Positions 9,582 to 19,140 of a stretch of DNA of 64,000 nt are shown piece by piece; within the stretch, counting starts at the first letter, position 1, and every line of letters begins with the position of its first letter. The DNA lies in assembly GCA_903842595.1 (NCBI GenBank), contig CAIMMO010000121.1:1-64000 (forward strand), written 5' to 3'. Under the pieces are notes generated by a model. The model was given only the letters and a program-made list of their open reading frames with translations, did no database searches and had not been told where the DNA came from. Position numbers and translations under genes: made by a program. The DNA comes from an uncultured Alphaproteobacteria bacterium. GTDB taxonomy: Bacteria; Pseudomonadota; Alphaproteobacteria; Caulobacterales; Hyphomonadaceae.

Positions 9582-11366
9582 TCAGAATGAGTCTGCGCCG
9601 AGGGCCATCACGGGACCAGCACCTGTCTTTACCTTTGCGAGATGTGACGTAGCGTCAGGCAAGACACGCTCGAAGAAATAGCGAGCCGTAGCCAGCTTGT
9701 CAGCATAGAATTGGTCGCCGGTTCCCTCGCGTTCCAGAGCCGCCTTGGCCATCTTCGCCCACATCAGTGCAAAAGCCGTCAGGCCAAAAAGCTGAAGGTA
9801 GTCATGGCTCGAAGCGCCCGCATTGTCGAAGTTCGACATGCCGTTCTGCATCAGCCACATCGTGGCTTCCTTCAGCTGCCCGGTCGCGAGTTGAACGCCT
9901 TCCACATGCGGCTTCAGCTTCTCGTTGCCTTCGTTGGACGAGGCAAAATCCTCGAGGTCGTTGAAGAAGCCGAACACCGCCCGCCCGCCATTGGCCGCCA
10001 GCTTGCGGCCGACAAGGTCGAGGGCCTGAATGCCATTGGTGCCTTCATAGATCAGCGCGATCCGGGCATCGCGCACGAACTGCTCTACGCCTTGATCGCG
10101 CGTGTAGCCCGTGCCGCCATGCAGCTGCAGCGCATCGTTCGCGCACTTGAAACCGCGGTCGGTGAGGAAGCCCTTTATAACCGGCGTCAGCAGCGACATC
10201 CGGTCGTCCGCCTTCTCGCGCACATGCGCATCCGGCGACACGTGCAGCAGGTCGCCCTGCAGCGCGGTCCAGTAGGTGAAGGCGCGCGCCCCCTCAGTGA
10301 AGGCCTTCATGTCCATCAGCATGCGCCGCACATCGGGATGCACGATGATCGGATCGGCGGCCTTGTCAGGCGCCTTCGCGCCGGTGATCGACCTGCCCTG
10401 CAGACGCTCGCGCGCAAAATCGGCCGCGTTCTGGAAGGCCACTTCCGCTTGCGCCAGGCCCTGCATGCCAACGCCAAGTCGCGCCTCGTTCATCATGACG
10501 AACATGGTGCGCATACCCTTGTGAGCCTCGCCCACGAGGTAACCAGTCGCGCCTTCGTAATGCATCACGCATGTCGCATTGCCGTGGATGCCCATCTTCT
10601 CTTCGAGGCCGCCACACTGGAATGCGTTGCGCGCACCCAGCGAGCCATCAGCGTTCACAAGGAATTTCGGCACAATAAACAGCGAAATGCCCTTGATGCC
10701 TTCAGGGCCGCCCTCGATGCGAGCCAGCACAAGCTGGATGATGTTTTCGGTGAGGTCCTGCTCGCCGCCCGAAATCCAGATCTTCTGTCCGCTGATCTTG
10801 TAGGTCCCGTCCGGCTGGGGAACGGCCTTTGTGCGGATGAGGCCCAGATCGGTCCCGCACTGGGGTTCGGTGAGGTTCATGGTTCCGGCCCATCTGCCGG
10901 TCATCATGTTGGTCAGGTAGGTTTTCTTCTGCTCGTCAGATCCACCTTCCTGAATGGCCTCGGCGGCGCCGCGGGTGAGGCCGGGGTACATGGAGAATGC
11001 CATGTTGGCAGACGAGCACATCTCAAGGACCGCCATCGAAACAACGCGCGGCAGGCCCTGCCCGCCCCACTGGGGATCGGCGGAAATGGCCATCCAGCCA
11101 TCCTCGGACATCTGCTTATAGGCTGCGGGGAAGCCGTCCGGCGTCTTGACGGATGCATCCGCGCTCCGCTTGCAACCCTGCCGGTCGCCAATGGCGTTGA
11201 TCGGTTGCAGCACTTCCTGCGCAAACAATGCCCCGCCATCCAGCACCGCGTCGATAACGTCAGGAGGCGCGTCGGCAAACCGCGGCAGGTTGGAATACGA
11301 CCCTATCTCAAGCACTTCGTTGAGCAGGAACTTCATGTCCCTGAGCGGCGCCTGATACCTGGGCAT
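9582..11366 (-). CDS. Acyl-CoA dehydrogenase, long form with C-terminal extension
   Basis: 594 residues. The three-part acyl-CoA dehydrogenase fold is evident: N-terminal helical domain, the middle beta domain with NLTEPQCGTDLGLI and YKISGQKIWISGGE (FAD and substrate contacts), and the C-terminal helical domain with ALQLHGGTGYTRDQGVEQFVRDARI and the catalytic-base Glu in IYEGTNGIQ. About 120 further residues follow, as in the DmdC/AcdA-like subgroup of about 590-600 residues. It oxidises acyl-CoA to trans-2-enoyl-CoA, passing electrons to ETF. Start at the ATG at 11364-11366 with Shine-Dalgarno GGTGGAGG; the frame is open 66 bp further upstream but without a site. Chain-length specificity cannot be read. 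Confidence 0.92.
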   Translation of the reverse strand: MPRYQAPLRDMKFLLNEVLEIGSYSNLPRFADAPPDVIDAVLDGGALFAQEVLQPINAIGDRQGCKRSADASVKTPDGFPAAYKQMSEDGWMAISADPQWGGQGLPRVVSMAVLEMCSSANMAFSMYPGLTRGAAEAIQEGGSDEQKKTYLTNMMTGRWAGTMNLTEPQCGTDLGLIRTKAVPQPDGTYKISGQKIWISGGEQDLTENIIQLVLARIEGGPEGIKGISLFIVPKFLVNADGSLGARNAFQCGGLEEKMGIHGNATCVMHYEGATGYLVGEAHKGMRTMFVMMNEARLGVGMQGLAQAEVAFQNAADFARERLQGRSITGAKAPDKAADPIIVHPDVRRMLMDMKAFTEGARAFTYWTALQGDLLHVSPDAHVREKADDRMSLLTPVIKGFLTDRGFKCANDALQLHGGTGYTRDQGVEQFVRDARIALIYEGTNGIQALDLVGRKLAANGGRAVFGFFNDLEDFASSNEGNEKLKPHVEGVQLATGQLKEATMWLMQNGMSNFDNAGASSHDYLQLFGLTAFALMWAKMAKAALEREGTGDQFYADKLATARYFFERVLPDATSHLAKVKTGAGPVMALGADSF

Positions 11367-11499
11367 CGATCCTCCACCTGCAGCCATGTGTGACAGGCTG
11401 CCGGCGCGTGCGGTCACGCAGCCGACAACCAATGCACCGCGTCATATCACCACGAGGCCGGTCGTCGAGACTTACTTGGCGTCAGCGCAGAGCCATACG

Positions 11500-11958
11500 T
11501 CAGCTGTCAAGATGCGCGACGTCACCATCGAGCCCAGCGCGCGCGACACGCTCATAGGCGCGCGCCGATTGTTCCACATCCGGACCAGGCCCAAGCTCCT
11601 GGAGCTTTTCTTCGGCCCACGAGACACCTTTCTGAAGGGTCTCAAGTGCTGCTTCGATGTCCTCTCGCTGCTTCTCGAGGTTCTTGATCTGCTCGCGCGA
11701 CTTCTTGAGCGACAGCTTAAGCTGCGCGCGGTGACCTTCGAGCGTGTAGAGGTCAAGGATCTCACGGATGTCCGACAGCGAGAAACCAACGCTCTTACCC
11801 TGCAGGATCAGCTTCAATCGTGCGCGGTCGCGGGTCGAATAGACACGGTTCAGCCCGTCACGCGTTGGCTGGAGCAATCCCTTGTCCTCATAGAAGCGCA
11901 AGGCGCGCGGGGTCACCTGAAATTCGCGCGCAAGTTCACTGATGGTGTACGTCTTCAA
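11500..11958 (-). CDS. MerR-family transcriptional regulator of fatty acid/branched-chain degradation type
   Basis: 152 residues. The N-terminal winged helix-turn-helix is clear (YTISELAREFQVTPRALRFY, then EDKGLLQPTR and NRVYSTRDRARLKLI), followed by a long coiled-coil dimerisation helix (about residues 70-125). There are no ligand-binding cysteines as in metal-sensing MerRs, matching the LiuR-like subgroup that controls acyl-CoA catabolism. I start at TTG 11956-11958, directly before KTYTISEL, with GGGAGG 5 nt upstream; the frame runs open to 12033 but the extra residues do not resemble the family. It is immediately upstream of the acyl-CoA dehydrogenase gene, so it likely controls the fad operon. 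Confidence 0.88.
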   Translation of the reverse strand: MKTYTISELAREFQVTPRALRFYEDKGLLQPTRDGLNRVYSTRDRARLKLILQGKSVGFSLSDIREILDLYTLEGHRAQLKLSLKKSREQIKNLEKQREDIEAALETLQKGVSWAEEKLQELGPGPDVEQSARAYERVARAGLDGDVAHLDS

Positions 11959-12029
11959 ACTCTGCCTCCCGTTGCATTTTTTATGTGCACTGTGGGGGAG
12001 CACAGGCCGCGCCAATGAGTTAACGCTCT

Positions 12030-12062
12030 GCAATACGTAACGTTACCTCCCCCCTGCGTCAA
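12030..12062 (-). promoter_or_regulatory. Candidate MerR-type promoter/operator for the regulator gene
   Basis: A perfect 10-bp palindrome, GTAACGTTAC (12037-12046), lies about 80 bp upstream of the merR-type start. On the minus strand it is flanked by TTGACG (12062-12057) and TATTGC (12035-12030), a 21-bp spacing. MerR regulators classically bind palindromes inside over-long promoter spacers. The ACGT-containing palindrome also recalls sites of LiuR-type regulators. The assignment is inferred; the -10 match is only moderate. Confidence 0.45.
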
Positions 12063-12185
12063 CCTGTCAGGCCCCGGGTTCCGGGATCCCCAGAATTTAT
12101 GCTTAACGCGGCTTTAAGTCCCTGATCGCCAACTGTGCCCGCATGCCGGATCACGACAATCTCGCGATCCGATTCGGAGCTGGAC

Positions 12186-15100
12186 ATGACTCAGGCGCCT
12201 TGGAGCGTGAAGGGCATCGACCCGAAGGCGCGATCCGTAGCTCGCGAGCGCGCGGCGCGTCAGGGCGTGACCTTGGGGCAGTACCTTAATTCCCTGCTGC
12301 TTGAAGGCGATGAGCACGACTTCCGCGACATCGACCTGTCCGATCCGATGCCCCGCACCTCCGCCGACGGCGATCTACGGAGAATGTCGCAAGAGATCGA
12401 CCAGCTCTCCCAACGCCTTGAAGCATCCACAGGTCGTTCCGCTCGCGCAATATCTGGGATCGACAAATCGATCCTGGGCCTGATGGGCAAGGTGGATACC
12501 TCGGGCAAGGCGCAACTGCAGGCGCTGGAACGCGTCACGCGCGCAATGGGCGAAATCGAGACGACCCAGTCCGCGCTGCGCAATCGTATCGGCGCGCTGG
12601 AAGCAGAGAATCGCTCAGGCGAGACCCTGGAGGGCCTGAAGACGCTCGAAGCCTCGCTCGGGCGGCTCTCCGAAATGCTTCAGGAGCGTCTCGCCGAGGC
12701 TGAGCGTGAGCAGCAAAACCTCCGCACACTGTTCGATGACAAGGTCAACGAGGTTGCCTCGAAGGTCGACGACGTCGCCCGCTCGATGGACCAGGCGATC
12801 AGCAGCGCGGTCCGTTCCAACGCCGCCGGCGTGAACGACCGCGTCGACCAGATCGAGGAAAAGATGTCCTCGACCGAACGCCGCATCGAATCTGGTCTCG
12901 CACGGATAACCGACGCGGCCTCGCGCTTCGAACTGTTCGAGACCAAGGCCGAGCGCGCCGTCGGCGACACCACATGGCGCATGGAGCGCGCACTCGAGTC
13001 CAACCTCTCCCGCTCGCGCGCAATGTCGAAGGAGGTGCTCGACCGCGTCGACGCCATCGAGGAAAAGACCCGCGAAGCGATGAACACGCTAAGCGATGCG
13101 GTCAGCCGGATCACCGAACGCGTCACCCGCACCGAGCGCAAGACAGACACTGCGGTCAACGTCCTCGAACGCGCCGTCACCGACATCGACGGCCGCCTCC
13201 AGCAGGGCGCAGGCCGCCCCGCAGAGGACATGGCGCAACTGCAGCAGGTGTTCCAGAAGCGCCTCGACGCTTTTGCCGAAGACATGGCGCGCCCGGTCCA
13301 GGCTGCCCGCGCCGACATGGAGCGCCGCCTCGAAGAAGCGCTGCGCACCGGTAACCCCGAGAAGGTCGAACGCCTTGAGCGGACGATCGGGCAGCTACAG
13401 GGCCAGATTCAGGTATCCGAGGCCCGGCAGGCAGACGCAATCGAGGCAATGAGCGCGCAGGTCGACCGTCTTTCGCGCGCCGTCGATGACCGGCTTCGTG
13501 CGGTCGAAGCTCGTGGCGACAAGCGCTCCATCGAAGATGTTCGCCGCGAAATCGCCAACCTCGCCGAAACGATCGACGCGCGCCTTGGCTCGGTGGAAAG
13601 CAACACGCGCGCCGACATTGGTCGTCTCAACACTGCCGTCGACGACAAACTGCAAGTCCTGGAAAAGCGAAGCGCCGGCGCGATCGACGCCGTTGGCGAA
13701 CAGGTCGCAATCGTCGCCGAACGGTTGCAGCGCCGGCACGACGAAAGCGTGCAGCGCCTCAGCGACCGCATGGCGGAAACCGCAGCGGCTGCCCGCCCGC
13801 TCGACAGCACTGAGATCGACCGCCTCGCCGACAGGCTGGACGAACGCGTCAAGGAAAGCGAGCACCGCAGTGCCCAAGCCATTGGCCAGATCGGCGAACA
13901 GGTCGCGCGCGCCGTGGAACGGTTGCAGCTTCAGGCGCAGGATTCCCAACGCGCTTTTGAAGCACGACTTGCCGACAGTGGGCGCTCCTACGAAACCAAG
14001 CTCTCCGACATGTTGTCCGAGGTCCAGCGGCGGATGGACGAGTCGGCCGACCAGGTCGCTGCCGCCCTTACACCGGTACAGAATACGGTGTCTTCACTCG
14101 CCCGGCGCCTCGAGAGCATCGAAGACGCACGCGCCGGCGACATCGATAAGCCGGAAATTTCCCGCGACATCCCGATCGTGTCGGGCAACTACCTGATCCT
14201 CGACGACGAGCCTTCATCGACGGCGTCTCGCATTGCACCGGCTGCGCTGTTGGCGATCGACAATGCAGATGGTCTTCCCGATACCACCGATATCGTCGGC
14301 GTCGAGCCGCCGCCATTCGACCGGCGCGACGCGCACCTGTTCGAAGATGGCGCTGTCGCCACCACGGTTGCGTCCGAACCTGCCAACCGGATCGAAGACC
14401 TGCTTGAAGCAGACGATGAATTCCTCGGCCCGGCCCCCCCGCCGAGCGACGGGTTCGTGGCCGATCTGCCGCTCGATGATGGACGCGAGCGCCTGTCCAC
14501 CGACTATCTTGAGGAAGCGCGGCGCGCGGCACGGCAGGGCCGGCGCGTTGAAACCACGGCGAGTGCTGGCCGAAAGGGTATAGGCAAGGGCCCGCTGATT
14601 GCTTCTGCAGTCCTGACGGTTGCCGTCGCCGGAGGCGCCGCGTTCACCGTCATGCGCGGCAAGCAGGACGCGCAAGGCGACGACTTCGCCAAACTTGAGC
14701 CGACCGCCCCGGAACTTGCGGCCGCGCCTGCCGGAGCGGCTGACGCCGTGCTCTTCACGGAAGATGACACCGACCCTGCTGCCGGACTCCTGGCTGACGA
14801 GATGCCAACTGAGACAGCGGTAGCAAATGGCGCGACGGCTACCCCTGCCGCGTCTTCTCCAGCCAGCCCGGTCGCCGCAGCGTCCGCCCCACCGCTCACG
14901 CTGTCGGACGCAGTGCGCGCCGGCGATCCAGTCGCATTGCATGACTACGCGCTGGACCTTCTGAACACAGGAGAGAAGACGCGCGCTGTCCAGCTGCTCC
15001 GCGACGCAGCAGGCCGTGGCCTTGTGATGGCTGAGTACCGCCTCGCCAAGCTTTACGAGCGCGGCGAAGGCGTCCCGCGCGACATGGCGGCCAGCCGCTC

Positions 15101-15698
15101 ATGGACAGAGAAAGCCGCGATCGGCGGTAACCGCCTGGCCATGCATGACCTAGCGGTCTTCTATGCCGAGGGCGACGCTGGACCTCAGAGCTATGCGGCG
15201 GCCGTCGAATGGTTCCGCACTGCCGCGGACCTCGGCCTTGTGGACAGCCAATACAATCTTGCCGTTCTATACGAGCAGGGTCTCGGGCTCAGCGAGGACA
15301 AGGCGGAAGCAGCCTACTGGTTCGAGATTGCCGGCCGCGCCGGCGATCAGGACGCCAGCCGCCGTGCCCGCGGTCTGCTGGCGGAAATGCAGCCGACGCA
15401 GGCAGAGTCGGTCAAACGCCGCGCCCGCGCCTTCAACCCGAAACAGCCCGTAGCACGGGCCAACGGCGATTTCGGCCAGCGATCCTGGGACATAGCTTCC
15501 CCGGCACAGATTTCGGAGGCCCAGCGCCTGCTCCAGCGGCTCGGCTATTCGCCGGGAACGACAGATGGGAAAATGAGCACCCGAACCGCCGACGCGATCC
15601 GGCAATTCGAGCGCGCCAATGACCTTCCCGTGACAGGCGAAGCCAGCGTGTCGCTTCTGCGCCAGTTGCGCACAGCCACCCTCGGCGCTGAAAACTAG
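12186..15698 (+). CDS. PodJ-like polar localisation protein (coiled coil, TM, Sel1 repeats, peptidoglycan-binding domain)
   Basis: 1170 residues. Order of parts: a short N-terminal block (WSVKGIDPKARSVARERAARQGVTLGQYLNSLL) found in PodJ-like proteins; a very long coiled coil (about 55-680) built of Glu/Arg-rich heptads; an acidic linker; one transmembrane helix at about 802-825 (LIASAVLTVAVAGGAAFTV); a Pro/Ala-rich periplasmic linker; three to four Sel1 repeats (about 900-1035, e.g. AEYRLAKLYERGEGVPRD); and a C-terminal PG_binding_1 domain (about 1107-1165, AQRLLQRLGYSPGTTDG). This matches Caulobacter PodJ, a polar scaffold for pole organelles and division asymmetry. Start at the ATG at 12186, with GGAG 7 nt upstream. 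Confidence 0.85.
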   Translation: MTQAPWSVKGIDPKARSVARERAARQGVTLGQYLNSLLLEGDEHDFRDIDLSDPMPRTSADGDLRRMSQEIDQLSQRLEASTGRSARAISGIDKSILGLMGKVDTSGKAQLQALERVTRAMGEIETTQSALRNRIGALEAENRSGETLEGLKTLEASLGRLSEMLQERLAEAEREQQNLRTLFDDKVNEVASKVDDVARSMDQAISSAVRSNAAGVNDRVDQIEEKMSSTERRIESGLARITDAASRFELFETKAERAVGDTTWRMERALESNLSRSRAMSKEVLDRVDAIEEKTREAMNTLSDAVSRITERVTRTERKTDTAVNVLERAVTDIDGRLQQGAGRPAEDMAQLQQVFQKRLDAFAEDMARPVQAARADMERRLEEALRTGNPEKVERLERTIGQLQGQIQVSEARQADAIEAMSAQVDRLSRAVDDRLRAVEARGDKRSIEDVRREIANLAETIDARLGSVESNTRADIGRLNTAVDDKLQVLEKRSAGAIDAVGEQVAIVAERLQRRHDESVQRLSDRMAETAAAARPLDSTEIDRLADRLDERVKESEHRSAQAIGQIGEQVARAVERLQLQAQDSQRAFEARLADSGRSYETKLSDMLSEVQRRMDESADQVAAALTPVQNTVSSLARRLESIEDARAGDIDKPEISRDIPIVSGNYLILDDEPSSTASRIAPAALLAIDNADGLPDTTDIVGVEPPPFDRRDAHLFEDGAVATTVASEPANRIEDLLEADDEFLGPAPPPSDGFVADLPLDDGRERLSTDYLEEARRAARQGRRVETTASAGRKGIGKGPLIASAVLTVAVAGGAAFTVMRGKQDAQGDDFAKLEPTAPELAAAPAGAADAVLFTEDDTDPAAGLLADEMPTETAVANGATATPAASSPASPVAAASAPPLTLSDAVRAGDPVALHDYALDLLNTGEKTRAVQLLRDAAGRGLVMAEYRLAKLYERGEGVPRDMAASRSWTEKAAIGGNRLAMHDLAVFYAEGDAGPQSYAAAVEWFRTAADLGLVDSQYNLAVLYEQGLGLSEDKAEAAYWFEIAGRAGDQDASRRARGLLAEMQPTQAESVKRRARAFNPKQPVARANGDFGQRSWDIASPAQISEAQRLLQRLGYSPGTTDGKMSTRTADAIRQFERANDLPVTGEASVSLLRQLRTATLGAEN

Positions 15699-15808
15699 GG
15701 CGCCGGAGAGCCCGTCGATCCGGGCCGGATGCAGCGCCAGCTCGTTCAATCTGACCTCGGGCTCCTGCAAACGCTTTCAGTGGAGCATTTGCGCGTCTAG
15801 AACGGGCC

Positions 15809-16717
15809 ATGCTGATTCACCTGCCCATCGCACAGGTCGCGGTCGATCCGCTGATCCTCGTTGCGATCGGCATGCTGGTGGGGTTCCTGTCAGGGCTCTT
15901 CGGCGTGGGCGGAGGTTTCCTGCTAACCCCGCTGCTGATCTTCTATGGCATTCCCGCGGCCGTGGCGGCCTCAACCCAGGCCAACCAGATCCTCGCAACC
16001 TCGATTGCAGGCGTGTCCGCCCACTGGCGCGACAGGCAGGTCGACACGAGGCTCGGCACGCTGATGCTGATGGGCGGCCTCGCCGGATCTACGATCGGCG
16101 TCGGAATTTTTAGCATTCTCAAGGCCTTTGGCGTCGTCGACGCCACGATCTCGTTTCTTTACATCATCTTTCTGGGCGTAATCGGCGGCCTGATGGCGTG
16201 GGAAAGCGTTGGAGCCCTGCGAACGACCGGCGGCGATCCCGGTCGACGTACACGTATCCGGGCCTGGATGCGCGGCCTGCCGATGAAGCGCCGCTTCCCA
16301 CGTTCAGGCCTCTACATCTCGATTATTCCTCCGATCGGCATAGGCTTCTTCGTCGGTATGCTGGCTGCCATCCTGGGCGTCGGCGGCGGCTTCATCCTGG
16401 CCCCCGCCATGGTCTATCTGCTGGGCGTGCCGACCCGGGTGATGGTTGGAACGTCGCTGTTCCAGATCATCTTCCTCACCGCTTACGTTACTTTTCTTCA
16501 AGCCACCTTCAACGGCACGGTCGATCTTGTGCTCGCGGTGGTCCTTATGGTCGGCGGCGTCGTCGGTGCGCGCTATGGCGCGATCGCCGGCCGGCGGCTG
16601 AAGGCGGCGCAGGTAAGGCTTCTTCTCGCACTGCTGGTCCTCGGGATTGCTGGAAGGCTGGTCTACGAGCTGTTCGTTGCGCCCCAACCGGAGTACCGGC
16701 TGGAGGAGACGTTGTGA
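15809..16717 (+). CDS. TauE/SafE family anion exporter
   Basis: 302 residues with about eight hydrophobic helices and two copies of the family motif (GFLSGLFGVGGGFLLTPLLI near residue 25 and FVGMLAAILGVGGGFILAPA near 190). TauE/SafE proteins move sulfite, sulfoacetate or related anions across the inner membrane. Its stop overlaps the GTG of the next gene by 4 bp, and TauE next to a TIGR02186-type protein is a recurring pair in Alphaproteobacteria, so the two probably act together. Substrate unknown. Confidence 0.9.
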   Translation: MLIHLPIAQVAVDPLILVAIGMLVGFLSGLFGVGGGFLLTPLLIFYGIPAAVAASTQANQILATSIAGVSAHWRDRQVDTRLGTLMLMGGLAGSTIGVGIFSILKAFGVVDATISFLYIIFLGVIGGLMAWESVGALRTTGGDPGRRTRIRAWMRGLPMKRRFPRSGLYISIIPPIGIGFFVGMLAAILGVGGGFILAPAMVYLLGVPTRVMVGTSLFQIIFLTAYVTFLQATFNGTVDLVLAVVLMVGGVVGARYGAIAGRRLKAAQVRLLLALLVLGIAGRLVYELFVAPQPEYRLEETL

Positions 16718-17469
16718 CACGCGCCAGCTACCTGCTCCTCGCCACAACCCTCCTCGCCACGACCGCGGCAGAGGCTCAACGTCGCGAAGATGCGCAACGT
16801 CCGATCATGGCCGCAGGTATCGCGCAGGACGTGATCGAGGTTGAGGTCAACTACAACGACTCTCGCGTCATCGTTTTCGCCGCCACTCCCCAACCGGAGA
16901 ATCCAACCTCAGGCATAGCGGTAGCCCTTGTCGGGCCGATCGTTCCCCACCGCATGATCCAGCGCACGGCCACGGGCGAAGAGCGCATCGAGTTCGTAGG
17001 CGCCCCCCAAGTCTTCGCCATCGGTGCGGAGCCGGTGGTCACCGCGAGCGTATCGCCAGAAACGATGATCGAAGCCGGGCTCAATGCGCAAGCAACCGCG
17101 CTACCGCGTCTTGATCAGCTCCTCTCGCCCGAACTCCGTTCCTGGCGCGAAGCATTCGTCGATCTCAAGATGGAGCAGGGTCTATACACATTCGGCGACG
17201 CTGACTTCAGGCGCTTCGAGGGCGGCTTGCGCCGCGCGAGCATCGGCCTGCCGGTCAATGCGCCGCCCGGCGAGTATAGCGTGCGCGCGGTGGCCTTTCG
17301 GGATGGCCGCGTCGTCGGCGAAGCTCGCCAGAATTTCACGCTGGCCCGAACCGGGCTGGATGAGACGCTGTTTGATCTCTCGCGCCAGCACGGCCTGATC
17401 TACGGGTTCGTTGCAGTTCTGCTCGGAGTTGTCGCGGGCGGCATTGGCGCGTGGTTTGGACGAAAATAG
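16714..17469 (+). CDS. TIGR02186 / Alph_Pro_TM family protein
   Basis: 251 residues: a signal peptide ending near TAAEAQ, a periplasmic region of about 200 residues (QDVIEVEVNYNDSRVIVFAA, then a lipid/anion-transport-like VALVGPIVPHRMIQR) and a C-terminal transmembrane anchor (GFVAVLLGVVAGGIGAWF) ending GRK. This is the architecture of the family restricted to Alphaproteobacteria. It begins with GTG inside the 4-bp overlap with the TauE gene. Its role is unknown; the strict pairing suggests a periplasmic partner of the exporter. Confidence 0.85.
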   Translation: MTRASYLLLATTLLATTAAEAQRREDAQRPIMAAGIAQDVIEVEVNYNDSRVIVFAATPQPENPTSGIAVALVGPIVPHRMIQRTATGEERIEFVGAPQVFAIGAEPVVTASVSPETMIEAGLNAQATALPRLDQLLSPELRSWREAFVDLKMEQGLYTFGDADFRRFEGGLRRASIGLPVNAPPGEYSVRAVAFRDGRVVGEARQNFTLARTGLDETLFDLSRQHGLIYGFVAVLLGVVAGGIGAWFGRK

Positions 17470-17573
17470 TGCGTCGCCCCTGCGTCGGCCACCTCCATCA
17501 ACAGCGGCAACCTAGCTGAGGATATCTGGAATCAAGTCGCGATTCGCAGATAGGTTTGGCCTAGAGAGAGGCC

Positions 17574-19100
17574 ATGGCGAAGGATCACGAAAACACGTTC
17601 CAGACAGTTCTGCCGCATAACCTGCAGGCCGAAATGGCCGTTCTGGGCGCGATCCTGTTCGACAACAATGCCCAACAGCGCGTCTCCGACATCCTGAAAG
17701 CGCGTGACTTTTACGCCCCCGCCAACAGCGCAATCTTCGAAGTGCTGGACCGGCTCATCTCTGGCGGTCGCGTCGCCGATGGGGTCACGCTTCGCGAGCA
17801 TTTCGAGCGTGATGGGCGGCTGGCGGAGATCGGCGGCGCGCGATACCTGGCCGACCTGCTCGATTCCGCCGCCTTCGGACCCGAAATCGTCGACTACGCC
17901 CGCCTCGTTCACGATCTCTCGCTGCGGCGCGAACTGATCGACATTGGCGCTGGCATGGTCAACCAGGCGGTCAAGGGCGACCTCGAAGTTCCCGGCGAAG
18001 CCCAGATACAGGACGCCGAGCGCAAGCTCTTCTCGCTCGCCGAACGTGGCGCGGGCGCTCAGGGTTTCCAGACCTTCAACTCGGCATTGAGCACATCGAT
18101 CCAGACCGCCACCGCCGCATACAAGCGCGATGGCAAGATCGCCGGCGTCCCCTCCGGTCTGTCCGAACTCGACCGCAAGCTGGGTGGCCTCCACAAGTCG
18201 GATCTTGTCATCCTAGCGGCTCGTCCGTCGATGGGAAAAACCGCGCTCGCCACAAACATCGCCTACCATGCCGCCAAGATCTGCCGCCGGTCGCCGGGTC
18301 CAAATGGCACGATGAAGACGGATGAAGGCGCAGTGGTCGGATTCTTCTCGCTCGAGATGTCGTCAGACCAGCTGGCGGCGCGTGTTCTTGCCGACGTATC
18401 CGGCGTGCCGTCTGACAAGATGCGCCGTGGCGAACTCACCCCGAAGGACTACGAAGCAATCCGGGACGCGGCGGAGACAATGGAGGGCATCCCTCTTTTC
18501 ATCGACGACACAGGCGGTATCTCGATCTCCCAACTCGCCGCCCGCGCGCGCCGACTGCAGCGCACGACCGGGCTCGACCTGCTCATCATCGATTACCTCC
18601 AGCTCATCACGTCATCGGGCGGCCGCAAGAGCGACGGCCGCGTGCAGGAAGTCACCGAGATCACCAAATCGCTGAAGGCGCTGGCCAAGGAACTCGCCAT
18701 CCCGATCATCGCCCTGTCCCAACTCTCGCGCGCCGTCGAACAGCGCGAGGACAAGCGTCCACAGCTGTCGGACCTGCGCGAATCCGGCTCGATCGAGCAG
18801 GACGCAGACGTGGTGATGTTCATCTACCGCGAAGCCTACTACCTCGAACGCCTTGAGCCCGGCGAAGGTGATCCGCGCCACCAGGAATGGAAAGACCAGA
18901 TGGCCGCCAAGTTCAACGTGGCGGAGATCATACTGGCCAAGCAGCGCCACGGCCCCATCGGCCGTGTCGAAGTGGGCTTCAACCCTGCCCGCGTGCGGTT
19001 TTCGAACCTCGAGCACAGCCGTTCGGACGATCGCGCGCCGAGCCCGGTCGGGTCTGGCGGGGGCGGCGGCCGCGGCTTCCTGCCTGACGGAGAGGAATAG
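17574..19100 (+). CDS. dnaB: Replicative DNA helicase DnaB
   Basis: 508 residues, usual length. The N-terminal helical domain (LQAEMAVLGAILFDNNAQQR) is followed by the RecA-like ATPase with Walker A ARPSMGKTALA (about residues 216-226), SLEMSSDQLAARVL, Walker B LLIIDYLQLI (about 335) and the loop QREDKRPQLSDLRESGSIEQ. It unwinds DNA at the replication fork as a hexamer. No intein or insertion. The Gly-rich acidic tail (GGGGGRGFLPDGEE) is unremarkable. It is followed 40 bp later by alr, a common neighbour in this class. Confidence 0.97.
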   Translation: MAKDHENTFQTVLPHNLQAEMAVLGAILFDNNAQQRVSDILKARDFYAPANSAIFEVLDRLISGGRVADGVTLREHFERDGRLAEIGGARYLADLLDSAAFGPEIVDYARLVHDLSLRRELIDIGAGMVNQAVKGDLEVPGEAQIQDAERKLFSLAERGAGAQGFQTFNSALSTSIQTATAAYKRDGKIAGVPSGLSELDRKLGGLHKSDLVILAARPSMGKTALATNIAYHAAKICRRSPGPNGTMKTDEGAVVGFFSLEMSSDQLAARVLADVSGVPSDKMRRGELTPKDYEAIRDAAETMEGIPLFIDDTGGISISQLAARARRLQRTTGLDLLIIDYLQLITSSGGRKSDGRVQEVTEITKSLKALAKELAIPIIALSQLSRAVEQREDKRPQLSDLRESGSIEQDADVVMFIYREAYYLERLEPGEGDPRHQEWKDQMAAKFNVAEIILAKQRHGPIGRVEVGFNPARVRFSNLEHSRSDDRAPSPVGSGGGGGRGFLPDGEE

Positions 19101-19140
19101 AGCGCTTCACCTGCGCCGAAAATCGCACTAGCGAGGGCGC

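Noticed and set aside
9711-11393. Long open frame (about 560 codons) on the plus strand
   Set aside because: It lies antisense to the well-supported acyl-CoA dehydrogenase gene and its translation is His/Arg-rich with no recognisable domain; it is a GC-rich shadow frame.
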